This document shows positions 52,204 through 61,510 of a DNA stretch of 64,000 nt, piece after piece. The notes beneath the pieces are model-generated. The model worked only from the letters and a program-made list of their open reading frames with translations, ran no database searches and was not told the origin of the DNA. The first letter of the stretch is position 1; every line of letters starts with the position of its first letter. The translations under genes were made by a program, and so were the position numbers. The stretch covers positions 36,193 through 100,192 of the forward strand of contig JABBNZ010000004.1 of NCBI GenBank assembly GCA_019352035.1. The letters are read 5' to 3'. This DNA comes from Pseudomonadota bacterium. Its GTDB lineage: Bacteria; Pseudomonadota; Gammaproteobacteria; Steroidobacterales; Steroidobacteraceae.

Positions 52204-54531
52204 ATGACGCTTTTTCGCTCAGGCCTGCTGCTCCTGTCCGCGTCGCTTCTGTCCCTGCCGAGCTTCGCGCAGTCAGCCGCCACATCCAGTTCCGCCGACT
52301 CGACCGAGGCGGCACCGCTCGCCGAAGTCGTCGTCACCGCGGAAAAGCGCCGCGAGCCGCTCCATGACGTACCGGCCGCGGTCAGCGTGATCACCGGCTC
52401 GGCGCTCGCCGATGCCGGTATCCGCAACGCCGACAGCCTCGGGCAGCTGGTGCCGTCGGTCAGCTTCAAGCGCGGCTCGACCAACTCGAATTCCACGCTC
52501 GCTGTCAGGGGCATCGGTACCCAGTCGTTCTCGCCGGCCGCCGAGCCCAGCGTCGCCTTCGTCGTCGATGGGGTCGTGATGGGCCGACCTGGCATGACGA
52601 CGACCGAATTCACGGACATCAAGCGCATCGAGGTGCTGGACGGTCCGCAAGGGACCCTCTTTGGCATCAACGCGTCGGCGGGTGTCATCAACATCGTCAC
52701 GCCGGATCCGACGCGGCGGTTCGAGGGCAATGCCAGCGTCTCGTGGTTCGAAGGCCATCAATACGATGCGGCGCTGAATCTCTCGGGTCCCGTGAACGAT
52801 CACATCGGGTATACGCTTTCGGCGATCTACGATGATTACCCGGGAAACATCTACAACGTCTACAACCATCAGCAGACCAACGGGACCCGGCGTCAGGGCA
52901 TTCGCGGCAAGCTCGTCGACCGGATCAGCCATTCGCTCAAGGTCACCCTCGAGGGCGATTACGTTCATGCCAACGAAGACTGTTGCGCCGACGTGCTCGG
53001 CACGTACGTGCCGAACGCGCAGTGGACCAACGTCTTCCTCCCCGAGCTGAAGCCCTCGGTGCCGGGTCCCCATTCGCTCAACATCAACAACGACTTCGTC
53101 CCGAGACAGGTCGATACGAGCACCGGCGTGTCCGCGACCGTGGACTGGGCGCTCGGGGAAGATACTCTGACGTCGATTTCCGCTTTCCGCCGCTGGTACA
53201 ACTTCCAGGGCCGCGACGGCGACTTCCACGCCGGCTGCTGCAGCTACGTCGCGCCGCTCGACATCACGCTGCACGATCGAGGCGGTCTCGATTACAAGCA
53301 GTACAGCGAGGAGCTTCGGCTGGCATCGCCGTCCGATCAGCTGATCGAGTACACGGTGGGTGCGTTCATCTGGCACACGGATGAGCAGGACTACTTCATC
53401 CGCCACGACCGCTCCTGCACCGCCTCCACGCTGCCGCCGGACGCGACGGGATTCGCACCCTGCGCGCCGGGATTCAGCACCTACCTCGACACCCGCGGGC
53501 AGGCGAACTTCGACACCCGTGATGACAACCAGGCGCTGTTCGGGCAGGCGACCCTCCATGTCAACAAACGGCTCAGCCTGATCGGCGGCGGCCGATTCAC
53601 CCGCGACTACGTCGCCTACAGCTTCAACCGCTTCGTCGATCCGTCCACCGGGCCCGGCATCGGCGCGCCCTTCCAGGGCGCCGGCAACACCAGCCAGCAT
53701 GGCTGGTCGGCCAAGGGCGGCGCGCAGTACGACTTCTCCCGCGACGTCATGGGATATGTGACCGCCGCGCGCGGATGGAAGGGCCCGGCCTACAACGTGT
53801 TCTTCAACATGTCGGCCCTCAACACCGCGCCGATCGCGCCCGAGACCTCGACGGACTACGAGATGGGCCTGAAGAATCAGTTCTTCGGCGGGCGCCTGGT
53901 GCTCAACGTCGCGGCCTTCTACGAGACCTTCGACAACTTTCAGGCGAACAGCTTCGTCGTGACCAGTGGGGCCGTGACGACCAGCCTCACCAATGCGGGC
54001 ACGGTCCGCTCCAAAGGCGTATCCGTGGACTTCAACTGGCGGCCCATCGACAGCCTGACCATCACCGGCGGCTATGCCTTCGACAAGGCCTACATCGTGT
54101 CGTATCTGTGCGCGGGTCAGACGGGCGCGAAGCTCGCCTCATGCCGCAGCGTGCACGACGGCGGCATGCTGCCGTTCGCGCCGGAGAACAAGTTCGACAT
54201 CATGCCGAGCTGGCTGCTGCCCCTGCACAGCGAGTCGTATACCGCGAGGCTGAACCTCACCTATTCGTATACCAGCCTCACGAACTTCGACATCGATCAG
54301 AATCCGATCGCACGCCAGCCGGCTTATTCGCTCCTCGGAGCGTCATTGGTACTCGGTTTCCACGACGACGACTACCACCTCGCCATCATCGGCCGCAATC
54401 TCACCAACCAGTTCTACACGTCCTTCATCACTCCCACGGGCTCGGGCTACTCGCCCGGGGCCTATGCGCGGCTGCAGATTCCGCGCGATGCGACGCGGTA
54501 CTGGGGCGTGAGGTTCTCCGCCGACTTCTGA
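52204..54531 (+). CDS. TonB-dependent outer-membrane receptor
   Basis: Signal peptide; EVVVTAEKRREPLHDVPAAVSVITG, NADSLGQLVPSVSFKRG, VLDGPQGTLFGINASAGVINIVTPDP; terminal aromatic RFSADF. Confidence 0.97.
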   Translation: MTLFRSGLLLLSASLLSLPSFAQSAATSSSADSTEAAPLAEVVVTAEKRREPLHDVPAAVSVITGSALADAGIRNADSLGQLVPSVSFKRGSTNSNSTLAVRGIGTQSFSPAAEPSVAFVVDGVVMGRPGMTTTEFTDIKRIEVLDGPQGTLFGINASAGVINIVTPDPTRRFEGNASVSWFEGHQYDAALNLSGPVNDHIGYTLSAIYDDYPGNIYNVYNHQQTNGTRRQGIRGKLVDRISHSLKVTLEGDYVHANEDCCADVLGTYVPNAQWTNVFLPELKPSVPGPHSLNINNDFVPRQVDTSTGVSATVDWALGEDTLTSISAFRRWYNFQGRDGDFHAGCCSYVAPLDITLHDRGGLDYKQYSEELRLASPSDQLIEYTVGAFIWHTDEQDYFIRHDRSCTASTLPPDATGFAPCAPGFSTYLDTRGQANFDTRDDNQALFGQATLHVNKRLSLIGGGRFTRDYVAYSFNRFVDPSTGPGIGAPFQGAGNTSQHGWSAKGGAQYDFSRDVMGYVTAARGWKGPAYNVFFNMSALNTAPIAPETSTDYEMGLKNQFFGGRLVLNVAAFYETFDNFQANSFVVTSGAVTTSLTNAGTVRSKGVSVDFNWRPIDSLTITGGYAFDKAYIVSYLCAGQTGAKLASCRSVHDGGMLPFAPENKFDIMPSWLLPLHSESYTARLNLTYSYTSLTNFDIDQNPIARQPAYSLLGASLVLGFHDDDYHLAIIGRNLTNQFYTSFITPTGSGYSPGAYARLQIPRDATRYWGVRFSADF

Positions 54532-54609
54532 GGTCTTGCACCGTCCCCGCCGATCAGGCCCGATCGGCGGGGACGGCTCGAATCGCCGTGGCAAGGCTGA
54601 AGCTGCGCC

Positions 54610-54930
54610 TCAGCTGCGGCCGACCACGACCTCGCTGATCTGCAGGACGGGCGCCAGATCCGTGTAATTGGCGATGTCGGCCAGGATCTCGCTGGCGTGG
54701 GGGCCGAAGCCCTCCTGAAACGCCTCCACCGAATCGCAGAAAATGTGGCACATTGCGATATAGGTGGGGGGCTTGCCCGGTGCGTCGCCCGCGAGGCCCT
54801 TATCCACCGTGTAGTACTTGCACTTCTCGCCCATCCGGCTCTTGACCAGCGGCATGTGCCGATCGCGGTAGTAATCGTGATCGAACCGGGCTCCGGGCTT
54901 GTTCGGGTACATGACGCTGACTTTGACCAT
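54610..54930 (-). CDS. EthD family protein
   Basis: MVKVSVMYPNKPGARFDHDYYRDRHMPLVKSRMGEKCKYYTVDKGLAG...PTYIAMCHIFCDSVEAFQEGFGPHASEILADIANYTD. Confidence 0.88.
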   Translation of the reverse strand: MVKVSVMYPNKPGARFDHDYYRDRHMPLVKSRMGEKCKYYTVDKGLAGDAPGKPPTYIAMCHIFCDSVEAFQEGFGPHASEILADIANYTDLAPVLQISEVVVGRS

Positions 54931-55260
54931 CGTGCTCTCCGGGGGCGATCGGCGGCATGGCGCGCGCCGCCTCATGCTACCACCCGTGCCCTCGCACCGT
55001 TCCGCCCGCCCCGCTCAGCGCACGGTCCCGGGCGAACCCGGTCCAAATCGAGGACACCCCCCTGTCGAGGCCGTCCGGCCCGATCGAAGTCTCCGGCCCC
55101 CAATCGAAGCCGCGGTCCGCAAGCCAGGATTCAGCGGCCCAGAGCCCTCCGCTTGCCGGGGCAGCTCGGCTTGGCGCGGGCGGGTCTCGGAGGGCCGCCT
55201 GATCGAAGGCGGTCATCGGGCGGGCCGCTGCAAGCGGCGCGGGCGAGTTCGAGCCGCCCA

Positions 55261-55288
55261 AAAAAGAACCCCGCCGGAGGCGGGGTTG
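55261..55288 (-). terminator. Rho-independent terminator (minus strand)
   Basis: Minus strand AACCCCGCC-TCC-GGCGGGGTT-CTTTTTT: 9-bp stem, 3-nt loop, U-tract. Confidence 0.85.
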
Positions 55289-55437
55289 GTCTATTGGTCG
55301 CTTGCTTGTGTGGAGGAGTGTCGTTCTTCTTCTCTAAAGGGACACGGTGCAGAAGGTGCGCGATCCCGCGCATGATCCGGCCCGTGCTTTCTTCGTATTC
55401 CGCTAGCTGCTTCCTTCCGGGCTCTCTCAGCCCTCGT
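55261..55437 (-). ncRNA. Candidate small structured RNA ending at the terminator; identity unresolved
   Basis: No convincing ORF; -10-like TATATC (minus strand, about 55449-55444); hairpins GGGCU-GAGAG-AGCCC, GCGC-GGGAUC-GCGC, GUGUC...GACAC; contains CCGGAAGGAAGCAGC, also found in SRP RNA domain IV. Confidence 0.4.
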
Positions 55438-55721
55438 GGCTGTGATATAAGCAACGCCCGTGCCAGCCCGCCCGCGGCGGGCTCCGATGTGACATGTTGT
55501 ATCTGCGACGCGGTTCAATTGTGACGCAGTGCGCGCTGTGAGAAGTTATCGGCCCTCCGGAAGGGCGACCGCAGCACTCCGAAGGCCGCCCGCCAGGGCG
55601 TGCCGACGGGCCAGGTGTCAAGTTCATCGACACTTTGGCGGCGGTGAAGGCGGCTCCTGCCGGGGGTCGAACTCGTAATTTCATGATTATCAACGCGATT
55701 TTTCGGTGGGGCGGTGTGTAA

Positions 55722-57815
55722 ATGAACTCGACACGGGGTAGGGCCGCGCGGCGCGGGATGCGCTGGCTCTGGGCCGTCCTGTTGATGCCGCTCGCCGTGG
55801 CGCGGGCGCCGGCCGCCGATTCGGCTCTGCCCTATCCCCCGCAGTTGCAGCGGGATGTGAATTTCTGGGTGCGGGTCTACACCCGGATCGACACCAACTC
55901 CGGCTATCTCCACGACCAATACAATCTCTCCGTCATCTACGACACCCTGCACTTCGCGCCGGACAGCTCGCCGCGCGCGCGGCAGCTGCTGGTGAACCGC
56001 ACCCGCGACCGCTACATCGCGCAGCTGCGCCAGATCGCTTTGGGAAAGGGGCCGCTGTCGCCGCAAGAGGCGCGCATCAAGTCACTCTGGGGCGCGAAGG
56101 CCACGCGCGCGCGGCTGCTCGAGGCCACGCACGACATCCGGTTCCAGCTCGGGCAGTCGAACCGCTTCAAGGCGGGGCTGATCCGTGCCGGCGCCTGGCA
56201 GCACGCCATCGCAAGGGCGCTGCGCGAGGAAGGACTGCCGCCGCAGCTCGCCGCCCTGCCGCTCGTCGAGTCCTCCTACAATCCCCGGGCGTACTCGCGG
56301 GTTGGGGCCGCGGGCCTGTGGCAGTTCATGCCCGGGACGGGTCGCCGCTACATGCAGATCGGCCGGGCGGTCGACGATCGGATGGACCCGTTCATGGCGA
56401 CCAAGGCGGCGGCGCAGCTTCTGGCGTACAACTATCGGATTCTCGGTACCTGGCCGCTCGCGCTCACCGCTTACAACCATGGGCTCGCGGGCATGCGGCG
56501 GGCGGTGCAGCGCATGGGGACGACCAATATCGTCACGATCGTGCGCCATTACCACACCCGAATGTTCGGCTTCGCTTCCCGCAACTTCTACGTGTCGTTC
56601 CTGGCGGCCCTGAAGATCGATCGGGACCCACAGAAATACTTCGGCTCGATCGTGCCGATGAGGGAAGAGCGCTTCCGGGAAGTGAAGGTGCCGGAATACG
56701 TCGACATCGGGCCGCTCGAGCATGCGCTCGACATCAATTCCGAGGCGCTGCGGGATCTGAACCCCGCATTGCGCCCTGCCGTCTGGCGCGGCTGGCTCGC
56801 GGTGCCGCGAGGCTATGAGTTGCGCCTGCCGCTCCAGGAACCGACCCTGACCACGGCGATGCTCGCCAGCCGATTGAGCACTCAGACCCTGCTGGCGAGA
56901 GCCGCGACGCCGCGCAGAGCCGCGCCGCGAATGCGCGCGGTCCGCACAGAGGCCCACCGATTCCTGGCCGCGGTCGTGAAGTCAGCGCATGCGAGCGACG
57001 TCGCGCCGGCGCCGGCGCTGGCGCAAGCGCCCGCGGCGGCCTACGACTCGCGTGTGTCCTTTGCGCCTGCGCCACCGGCAGCCGCGGGCTTCGCGGCGAG
57101 CATGCCGGACGGCGATGCATCGCCGGAGCGCGGCTCGAAGTTCGGCTTGACGAACCAGGGACTGCTCGCCTACAGCGGCTTGGGGCGGGCCTCGCAGAGG
57201 CCGCGCGCCGCGCCCGATTCCATGCTCATGAGCTCGCAGGGCGCGGGCTCGGCCTCGCCCGGCTACCGCCCCTCCGTCTCGGGCGATACCGACGACGAGC
57301 AGCCCGTCTCGGCCGCGCAAGAGGATGCGATGAGCCCCTCGCTCGGGCCCGCGGACGGCTCCAGTCAGAACGAGGATCCCACCGACTACTCCGTCGCGCC
57401 CAATGGCACCATCGCCGTGGCGGCCGCGGAGTCCCTTGGCTATTACGCGGAGTGGCTCGGCGTAAGCGCCTGGGACCTGCGGCGGCTCAATCACCTGAGT
57501 TTCCGCCAGCCGGTGCGGATCGGCGAGCGGATCCGGCTCGACTTCCGGTATGTGTCGCCCCAAGCCTTCGAGGCGCAGCGCGTCAACTACCATCGGGCGC
57601 TCGAGGCGAGCTATTTCGCCGCGCACCGCATCGCCGGAACCGAGCCGTACGTCGCGCGGCGCGGCGATTCGCTGTGGACGGTGACGCAGCGCTTCTCCCA
57701 GATGCCGCTCTGGCTGCTGCGCGAATACAACCCGGATACCGATTTCGCGGACCTTCGTCCGGGCACGCAACTTGTGGTGCCGCGCGTCGAGGAAGTGTCT
57801 GGCGGCGGTGCCTGA
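55722..57815 (+). CDS. Lytic transglycosylase with C-terminal LysM-type repeats (MltD-like)
   Basis: LPLVESSYNPRAYSRVGAAGLWQFMPGTGRRYMQIGRAVDDRMDPFMATKAAAQLLAYNYRILGTWPLALTAYNHG; C-terminal YVARRGDSLWTVTQRFSQMPLWLLREYNPDTDFADLRPGTQLVVP. Confidence 0.95.
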   Translation: MNSTRGRAARRGMRWLWAVLLMPLAVARAPAADSALPYPPQLQRDVNFWVRVYTRIDTNSGYLHDQYNLSVIYDTLHFAPDSSPRARQLLVNRTRDRYIAQLRQIALGKGPLSPQEARIKSLWGAKATRARLLEATHDIRFQLGQSNRFKAGLIRAGAWQHAIARALREEGLPPQLAALPLVESSYNPRAYSRVGAAGLWQFMPGTGRRYMQIGRAVDDRMDPFMATKAAAQLLAYNYRILGTWPLALTAYNHGLAGMRRAVQRMGTTNIVTIVRHYHTRMFGFASRNFYVSFLAALKIDRDPQKYFGSIVPMREERFREVKVPEYVDIGPLEHALDINSEALRDLNPALRPAVWRGWLAVPRGYELRLPLQEPTLTTAMLASRLSTQTLLARAATPRRAAPRMRAVRTEAHRFLAAVVKSAHASDVAPAPALAQAPAAAYDSRVSFAPAPPAAAGFAASMPDGDASPERGSKFGLTNQGLLAYSGLGRASQRPRAAPDSMLMSSQGAGSASPGYRPSVSGDTDDEQPVSAAQEDAMSPSLGPADGSSQNEDPTDYSVAPNGTIAVAAAESLGYYAEWLGVSAWDLRRLNHLSFRQPVRIGERIRLDFRYVSPQAFEAQRVNYHRALEASYFAAHRIAGTEPYVARRGDSLWTVTQRFSQMPLWLLREYNPDTDFADLRPGTQLVVPRVEEVSGGGA

Positions 57816-57916
57816 TGCGCGGGACTCGGCCCCGCAAGGGGGAGCTTGACCGTGAACTGCCTCGAAGCGGCGCCGTCTGATACGAAAGGCTGCGGAACAC
57901 CCCTATAATCCAGTCC

Positions 57917-58519
57917 ATGTCGTCCTCGAGAGCGATATTCACCGCCATCGTGCTCGGCTGCGCGGTATGCGCGGCGCGCGCCAACACCGCGATGACCCCC
58001 AATATCCCGGCCACCACAGGCTCGGGGGCCATGATCCGCGGCGCACGGGCCGCCCTGGCGCCGCGCATCAAGCTGGTGCCTTCGCCCAGTCTGCCGTATG
58101 TGAATCGCATCGTGGTGAAGAAGGCCGAGCGCCGCATGTACCTCATGGACGGCGACAAAGTCGTGCGCTCGTACAAGATCGCCCTGGGCCGCGACCCGGT
58201 AGGGGCGAAGCAGCGCGACGGGGACCTGCGCACGCCCGAGGGCTGGTACCGCCTCAGCCGGCGCAATCCGCGCAGCGAATATTTCCTCTCGATCGAGATC
58301 TCCTATCCCAATACCGCCGACCTGCAGCGCGCGCGCCTGCACCACTGGCAGCCCGGCGGCTCGATCATGATCCACGGACTACCGAATCATTTGAACAACT
58401 CCCTCTGGTACTACCAGCACAGTGACTGGACGGACGGTTGCATCGCCGTCTCCGATGCGGACATGGTGCAGATCTGGTTGCTGACCCGCGACGGCATGCC
58501 GATCGACATCCGTCCGTAG
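57917..58519 (+). CDS. L,D-transpeptidase (YkuD) family protein
   Basis: RIVVKKAERRMYLMDGDKVVRSYKIALGRDPVGAKQRDGDLRTPEGWY...MIHGLPN...DWTDGCIAVSDADM. Confidence 0.95.
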   Translation: MSSSRAIFTAIVLGCAVCAARANTAMTPNIPATTGSGAMIRGARAALAPRIKLVPSPSLPYVNRIVVKKAERRMYLMDGDKVVRSYKIALGRDPVGAKQRDGDLRTPEGWYRLSRRNPRSEYFLSIEISYPNTADLQRARLHHWQPGGSIMIHGLPNHLNNSLWYYQHSDWTDGCIAVSDADMVQIWLLTRDGMPIDIRP

Positions 58520-58521
58520 CC

Positions 58522-59907
58522 ATGGACAGCAGCGTCGCCGTTCCCGAGTTCATCGACGCGCGCGTCGGTCCACGCGGCAGTCTGGAGAACCTCTCGCAGG
58601 CGGAGATCGAGAAGCTCCTCGATTCCGGGCAGGGAGGGCTGTACGCCCTGTTTCGCAAATGCGCGCTCGCGGTGCTCAACAGCGGCGCCAATACGGACGA
58701 TGCCAAGGAGATCTTCGACCGCTACCGCGACTTCGAGATCCGCATCGTGCGCCAGGCGTGGGGCATCAAGCTCGAGGTCCACAACGCTCCCGGCTCCGCC
58801 TTCGTCGACGGCCAGATGATCCGCGGCATCAAGGAGCATCTCTTCGCCGTCCTGCGGGATGTCGTCTTCATCGCCAATGAGATCGTGGCGAGCGACCGCT
58901 TCGCTCTCGATAATTCAGCGGACGTCACCAACGCGGTGTTTCACGTGCTGCGCAACTCCCGCGTGCTCGACTACAAGGCGCGGCCCAACCTGGTCGTGTG
59001 CTGGGGCGGCCATTCGATCGGCGGCGAGGAGTACAAGTACAGCAAGCGCGTCGGCTACGAGATGGGTCTTCGCGGCCTCGATGTCTGCACGGGCTGCGGG
59101 CCGGGCGCCATGAAGGGTCCGATGAAGGGCGCGACCATCGGCCATGCCAAGCAGCGCATCGAGCACGGCCGCTACATCGGCATCACCGAGCCCGGCATCA
59201 TCGCGGCGGAGCCGCCGAATCCGATCGTCAACCAACTGGTCATCATGCCGGACATCGAGAAGCGCCTCGAGGCCTTCGTGCGCTTCGCTCACGGCATCGT
59301 CGTGTTCCCGGGGGGCGCCGGCACCGCCGAGGAGATCCTGTATCTGCTCGGGATTCTGCTCGATCCCGCCAACCGGGATCAGCCGCTGCCGGTCGTTCTG
59401 ACCGGCCCGCGCGAGAGCGCCGCGTACTTCGAGCAGATCAGCCGCTTCATCGCCGGCACGCTGGGCGAGGCCGCGGCGAAGCGCCTCACGATCGTCATCG
59501 ACGATCCGACCGAGGTCGGCCGCCGCATGCTGCGCGGCATCGAGGCGGTGCGCGAGTTCCGCCGCGAGCGCAGCGACTCCTACAACTTCAACTGGCTGCT
59601 GTCGATCCGGCCGGAATTCCAGCGCCCGTTCGAGGTCACGCACGAGTCGATGCGCGCGCTCGAGCTCGACCGCGGCCAGCCGGTGCATCAGCTTGCCGCG
59701 GACCTGCGCCGCGCGTTCTCCGGGATCGTCACCGGCAACGTCAAGGAGCACGGCATCCAGGCGATCGAGCGCCGCGGCCCCTACGAGCTCGCGGGCGACC
59801 GCGGCATCATGCAACTGCTCGATGAGCTGCTGGCCGCGTTCGTCGCGCAGCGGCGCATGAAACTGCCCGGCACCGCCTACCGCCCCGTCTATCGCCTCGT
59901 CGCCTGA
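58522..59907 (+). CDS. ppnN: Pyrimidine/purine nucleotide 5'-monophosphate nucleosidase, LOG family (PpnN/YgdH)
   Basis: NLSQAEIEKLLDSGQGGLYALFRKCALAVLNSGANTDDAKEIFDRYRDFEIRIVRQAWGIKLEVHNAPGSAFVDG...VVFPGGAGTAEEILYLLGILL. Confidence 0.95.
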   Translation: MDSSVAVPEFIDARVGPRGSLENLSQAEIEKLLDSGQGGLYALFRKCALAVLNSGANTDDAKEIFDRYRDFEIRIVRQAWGIKLEVHNAPGSAFVDGQMIRGIKEHLFAVLRDVVFIANEIVASDRFALDNSADVTNAVFHVLRNSRVLDYKARPNLVVCWGGHSIGGEEYKYSKRVGYEMGLRGLDVCTGCGPGAMKGPMKGATIGHAKQRIEHGRYIGITEPGIIAAEPPNPIVNQLVIMPDIEKRLEAFVRFAHGIVVFPGGAGTAEEILYLLGILLDPANRDQPLPVVLTGPRESAAYFEQISRFIAGTLGEAAAKRLTIVIDDPTEVGRRMLRGIEAVREFRRERSDSYNFNWLLSIRPEFQRPFEVTHESMRALELDRGQPVHQLAADLRRAFSGIVTGNVKEHGIQAIERRGPYELAGDRGIMQLLDELLAAFVAQRRMKLPGTAYRPVYRLVA

Positions 59908-60058
59908 GTTCGCCTCGAGCGCGCCGCCGCGAGGGCGTGCGTTGGACATAACGCGCGCGATGCGCGGAAACTGTAGGCAACGGGCGACATGGCTGTGAAC
60001 CAGTTCCAGCGTGCCACGGCCAAAAGCCGTACCCTGCGGAAAAGCTTCAGGTACTTCC

Positions 60059-60337
60059 ATGAGCTCAACCGACAGGGGGCGAGATAGCGCGCCCGGCAAG
60101 CAGAAGGATCCGCCCTCCGGCGAAGCGCCGGCCGCGGACCCGGCGGAGCCATTCCCCGACTGGCTCGACCGCATGCAACGTGCGCGTGTACGCCACGCCG
60201 CCATCACGCGCAATCTCAACACCTGGTCGAGCTACAAGAACTGGGCGGACCGCATGCGCGAGTCCTGGGAAGACGAGGAGCGGCAGCCGCAAGCCGGCCC
60301 GCGCGGCTCAGGCGGCGGCAAGCCCCCGGGCCGCTGA
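60059..60337 (+). CDS. Small hypothetical protein
   Basis: MSSTDRGRDSAPGKQKDPPSGEAPAADPAEPFPDWLDRMQRARVRHAAITRNLNTWSSYKNWADRMRESWEDEE... Confidence 0.5.
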   Translation: MSSTDRGRDSAPGKQKDPPSGEAPAADPAEPFPDWLDRMQRARVRHAAITRNLNTWSSYKNWADRMRESWEDEERQPQAGPRGSGGGKPPGR

Positions 60338-60342
60338 TCAGC

Positions 60343-61044
60343 TCAAGGGACGGCGACGCTCGGCGGCGGACTCTCGGCCTGCGCGCACGTCGAGCCTGCG
60401 GTGGTCTCGATCCACTCGATGAGCGGGCGCCATTCCTCGACGTCCTCCCGGACGATATAGCTCTTCATCTCGTGCACGCCCACGCCGAGCTCCGCGGCGC
60501 GCAGGTAGTTCTGCGAGTCGCGCAGCGTCGCCACGATGGGAATCCCCAGCGTCTGCAGGAAGCGGATGAGTGACTGATAGGTGGCGGTGTTGCGGCGGAT
60601 GCGATTGGCCACCACCCCGATCCGGTTGTCCTCGCGGCGGACCTTCGCGACCAGCAGCAGGTCGCGAATGCAGCGCGAGCAGGCGTGAATGTCGATGTCG
60701 GAGGGCAGCACCGGAACGATGATCTTGCGCGCCTCGCGCGTGAGCTGCGGCAGCAGGTGCGGCTCCACCGCCGCCGGCGTGTCCAGGATCACGTGCGTCG
60801 TGCCGACGGGCGCGCGCAATTGGAACGATCGCGTCGTTCGCGAGTCTTTCTCGAAGGCGGCAATGATGTGAATCGGCGGCTGCGCCGCCTGGCGTTTGCG
60901 TACCCAGCGGAGCGAGGATCCTTGCGGATCGAAATCCATCAGGACTGGCCTTTGCTGCTGGGAAGCGAAGTAGCTCGCGAGGTTGGTCGCGATGGTCGTC
61001 TTGCCCGAGCCTCCCTTCGGGTTGAGGACGACGATGCGGTTCAT
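60343..61044 (-). CDS. ParA family ATPase
   Basis: MNRIVVLNPKGGSGKTTIATNLASYFASQQQRPVLMDFDPQGSSLRWVRKR...HVILDTPAAV; ATG at 61044. Confidence 0.93.
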   Translation of the reverse strand: MNRIVVLNPKGGSGKTTIATNLASYFASQQQRPVLMDFDPQGSSLRWVRKRQAAQPPIHIIAAFEKDSRTTRSFQLRAPVGTTHVILDTPAAVEPHLLPQLTREARKIIVPVLPSDIDIHACSRCIRDLLLVAKVRREDNRIGVVANRIRRNTATYQSLIRFLQTLGIPIVATLRDSQNYLRAAELGVGVHEMKSYIVREDVEEWRPLIEWIETTAGSTCAQAESPPPSVAVP

Positions 61045-61186
61045 GGCTGTCCTGTGTTCTCTGAACGCGGGCTGAACTGAACGGGCCGGGGCCAAGCCTA
61101 CGCACCCCACTGCGGTATCGCAAGCAGCCACGATTGTGATATTCCGCACGACAACAGCAGACTTCGGCGAGTAGAGTTGAGTCGGC

Positions 61187-61420
61187 ATGGAATTCTTCCT
61201 CCATTTTTGGGACGACCTGGACGATGCGGTGGGCGCCTGTCGCCACGTCGCGACGACCGCGCTCGCCGAGGCCGCGTCCGTGTCGACCCCGCTCCTCGCC
61301 TGGGCTTCCGCACTCGGTGTCTGGCTGCTCGTGCCGCAGCTGCGAGTCAATGCGGCATTGCTTGCCGGCAGCGTGACCTTCTTCGATCTCTACCGTCGAC
61401 TGCTGCGATTACCGGGCTGA
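61187..61420 (+). CDS. Small hypothetical protein with hydrophobic segments
   Basis: MEFFLHFWDDLDDAVGACRHVATTALAEAASVSTPLLAWASALGVWLLVPQLRVNAALLAGSVTFFDLYRRLLRLPG. Confidence 0.45.
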   Translation: MEFFLHFWDDLDDAVGACRHVATTALAEAASVSTPLLAWASALGVWLLVPQLRVNAALLAGSVTFFDLYRRLLRLPG

Positions 61421-61445
61421 TTTCCCTCGCTGCGCCGCCCCCGGT

Positions 61446-61474
61446 CTTGAAAATCGGGCGCCTGCGCCCAAGAT
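61446..61474 (+). promoter_or_regulatory. Candidate sigma-32-like promoter upstream of htpG
   Basis: CTTGAAA (61446-61452), 14-nt spacer, CCCAAGAT (61467-61474). Confidence 0.3.
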
Positions 61475-61510
61475 TCGCCCGCTCCGGCATCTTGGTTCCC
61501 ATGGACTCAT

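Noticed and set aside
55261-55437. Direct assignment as ffs (4.5S/SRP RNA)
   Set aside because: The 15-nt core matches, but the partner strand and flanking helix do not fold canonically by eye; left as an unassigned ncRNA candidate.
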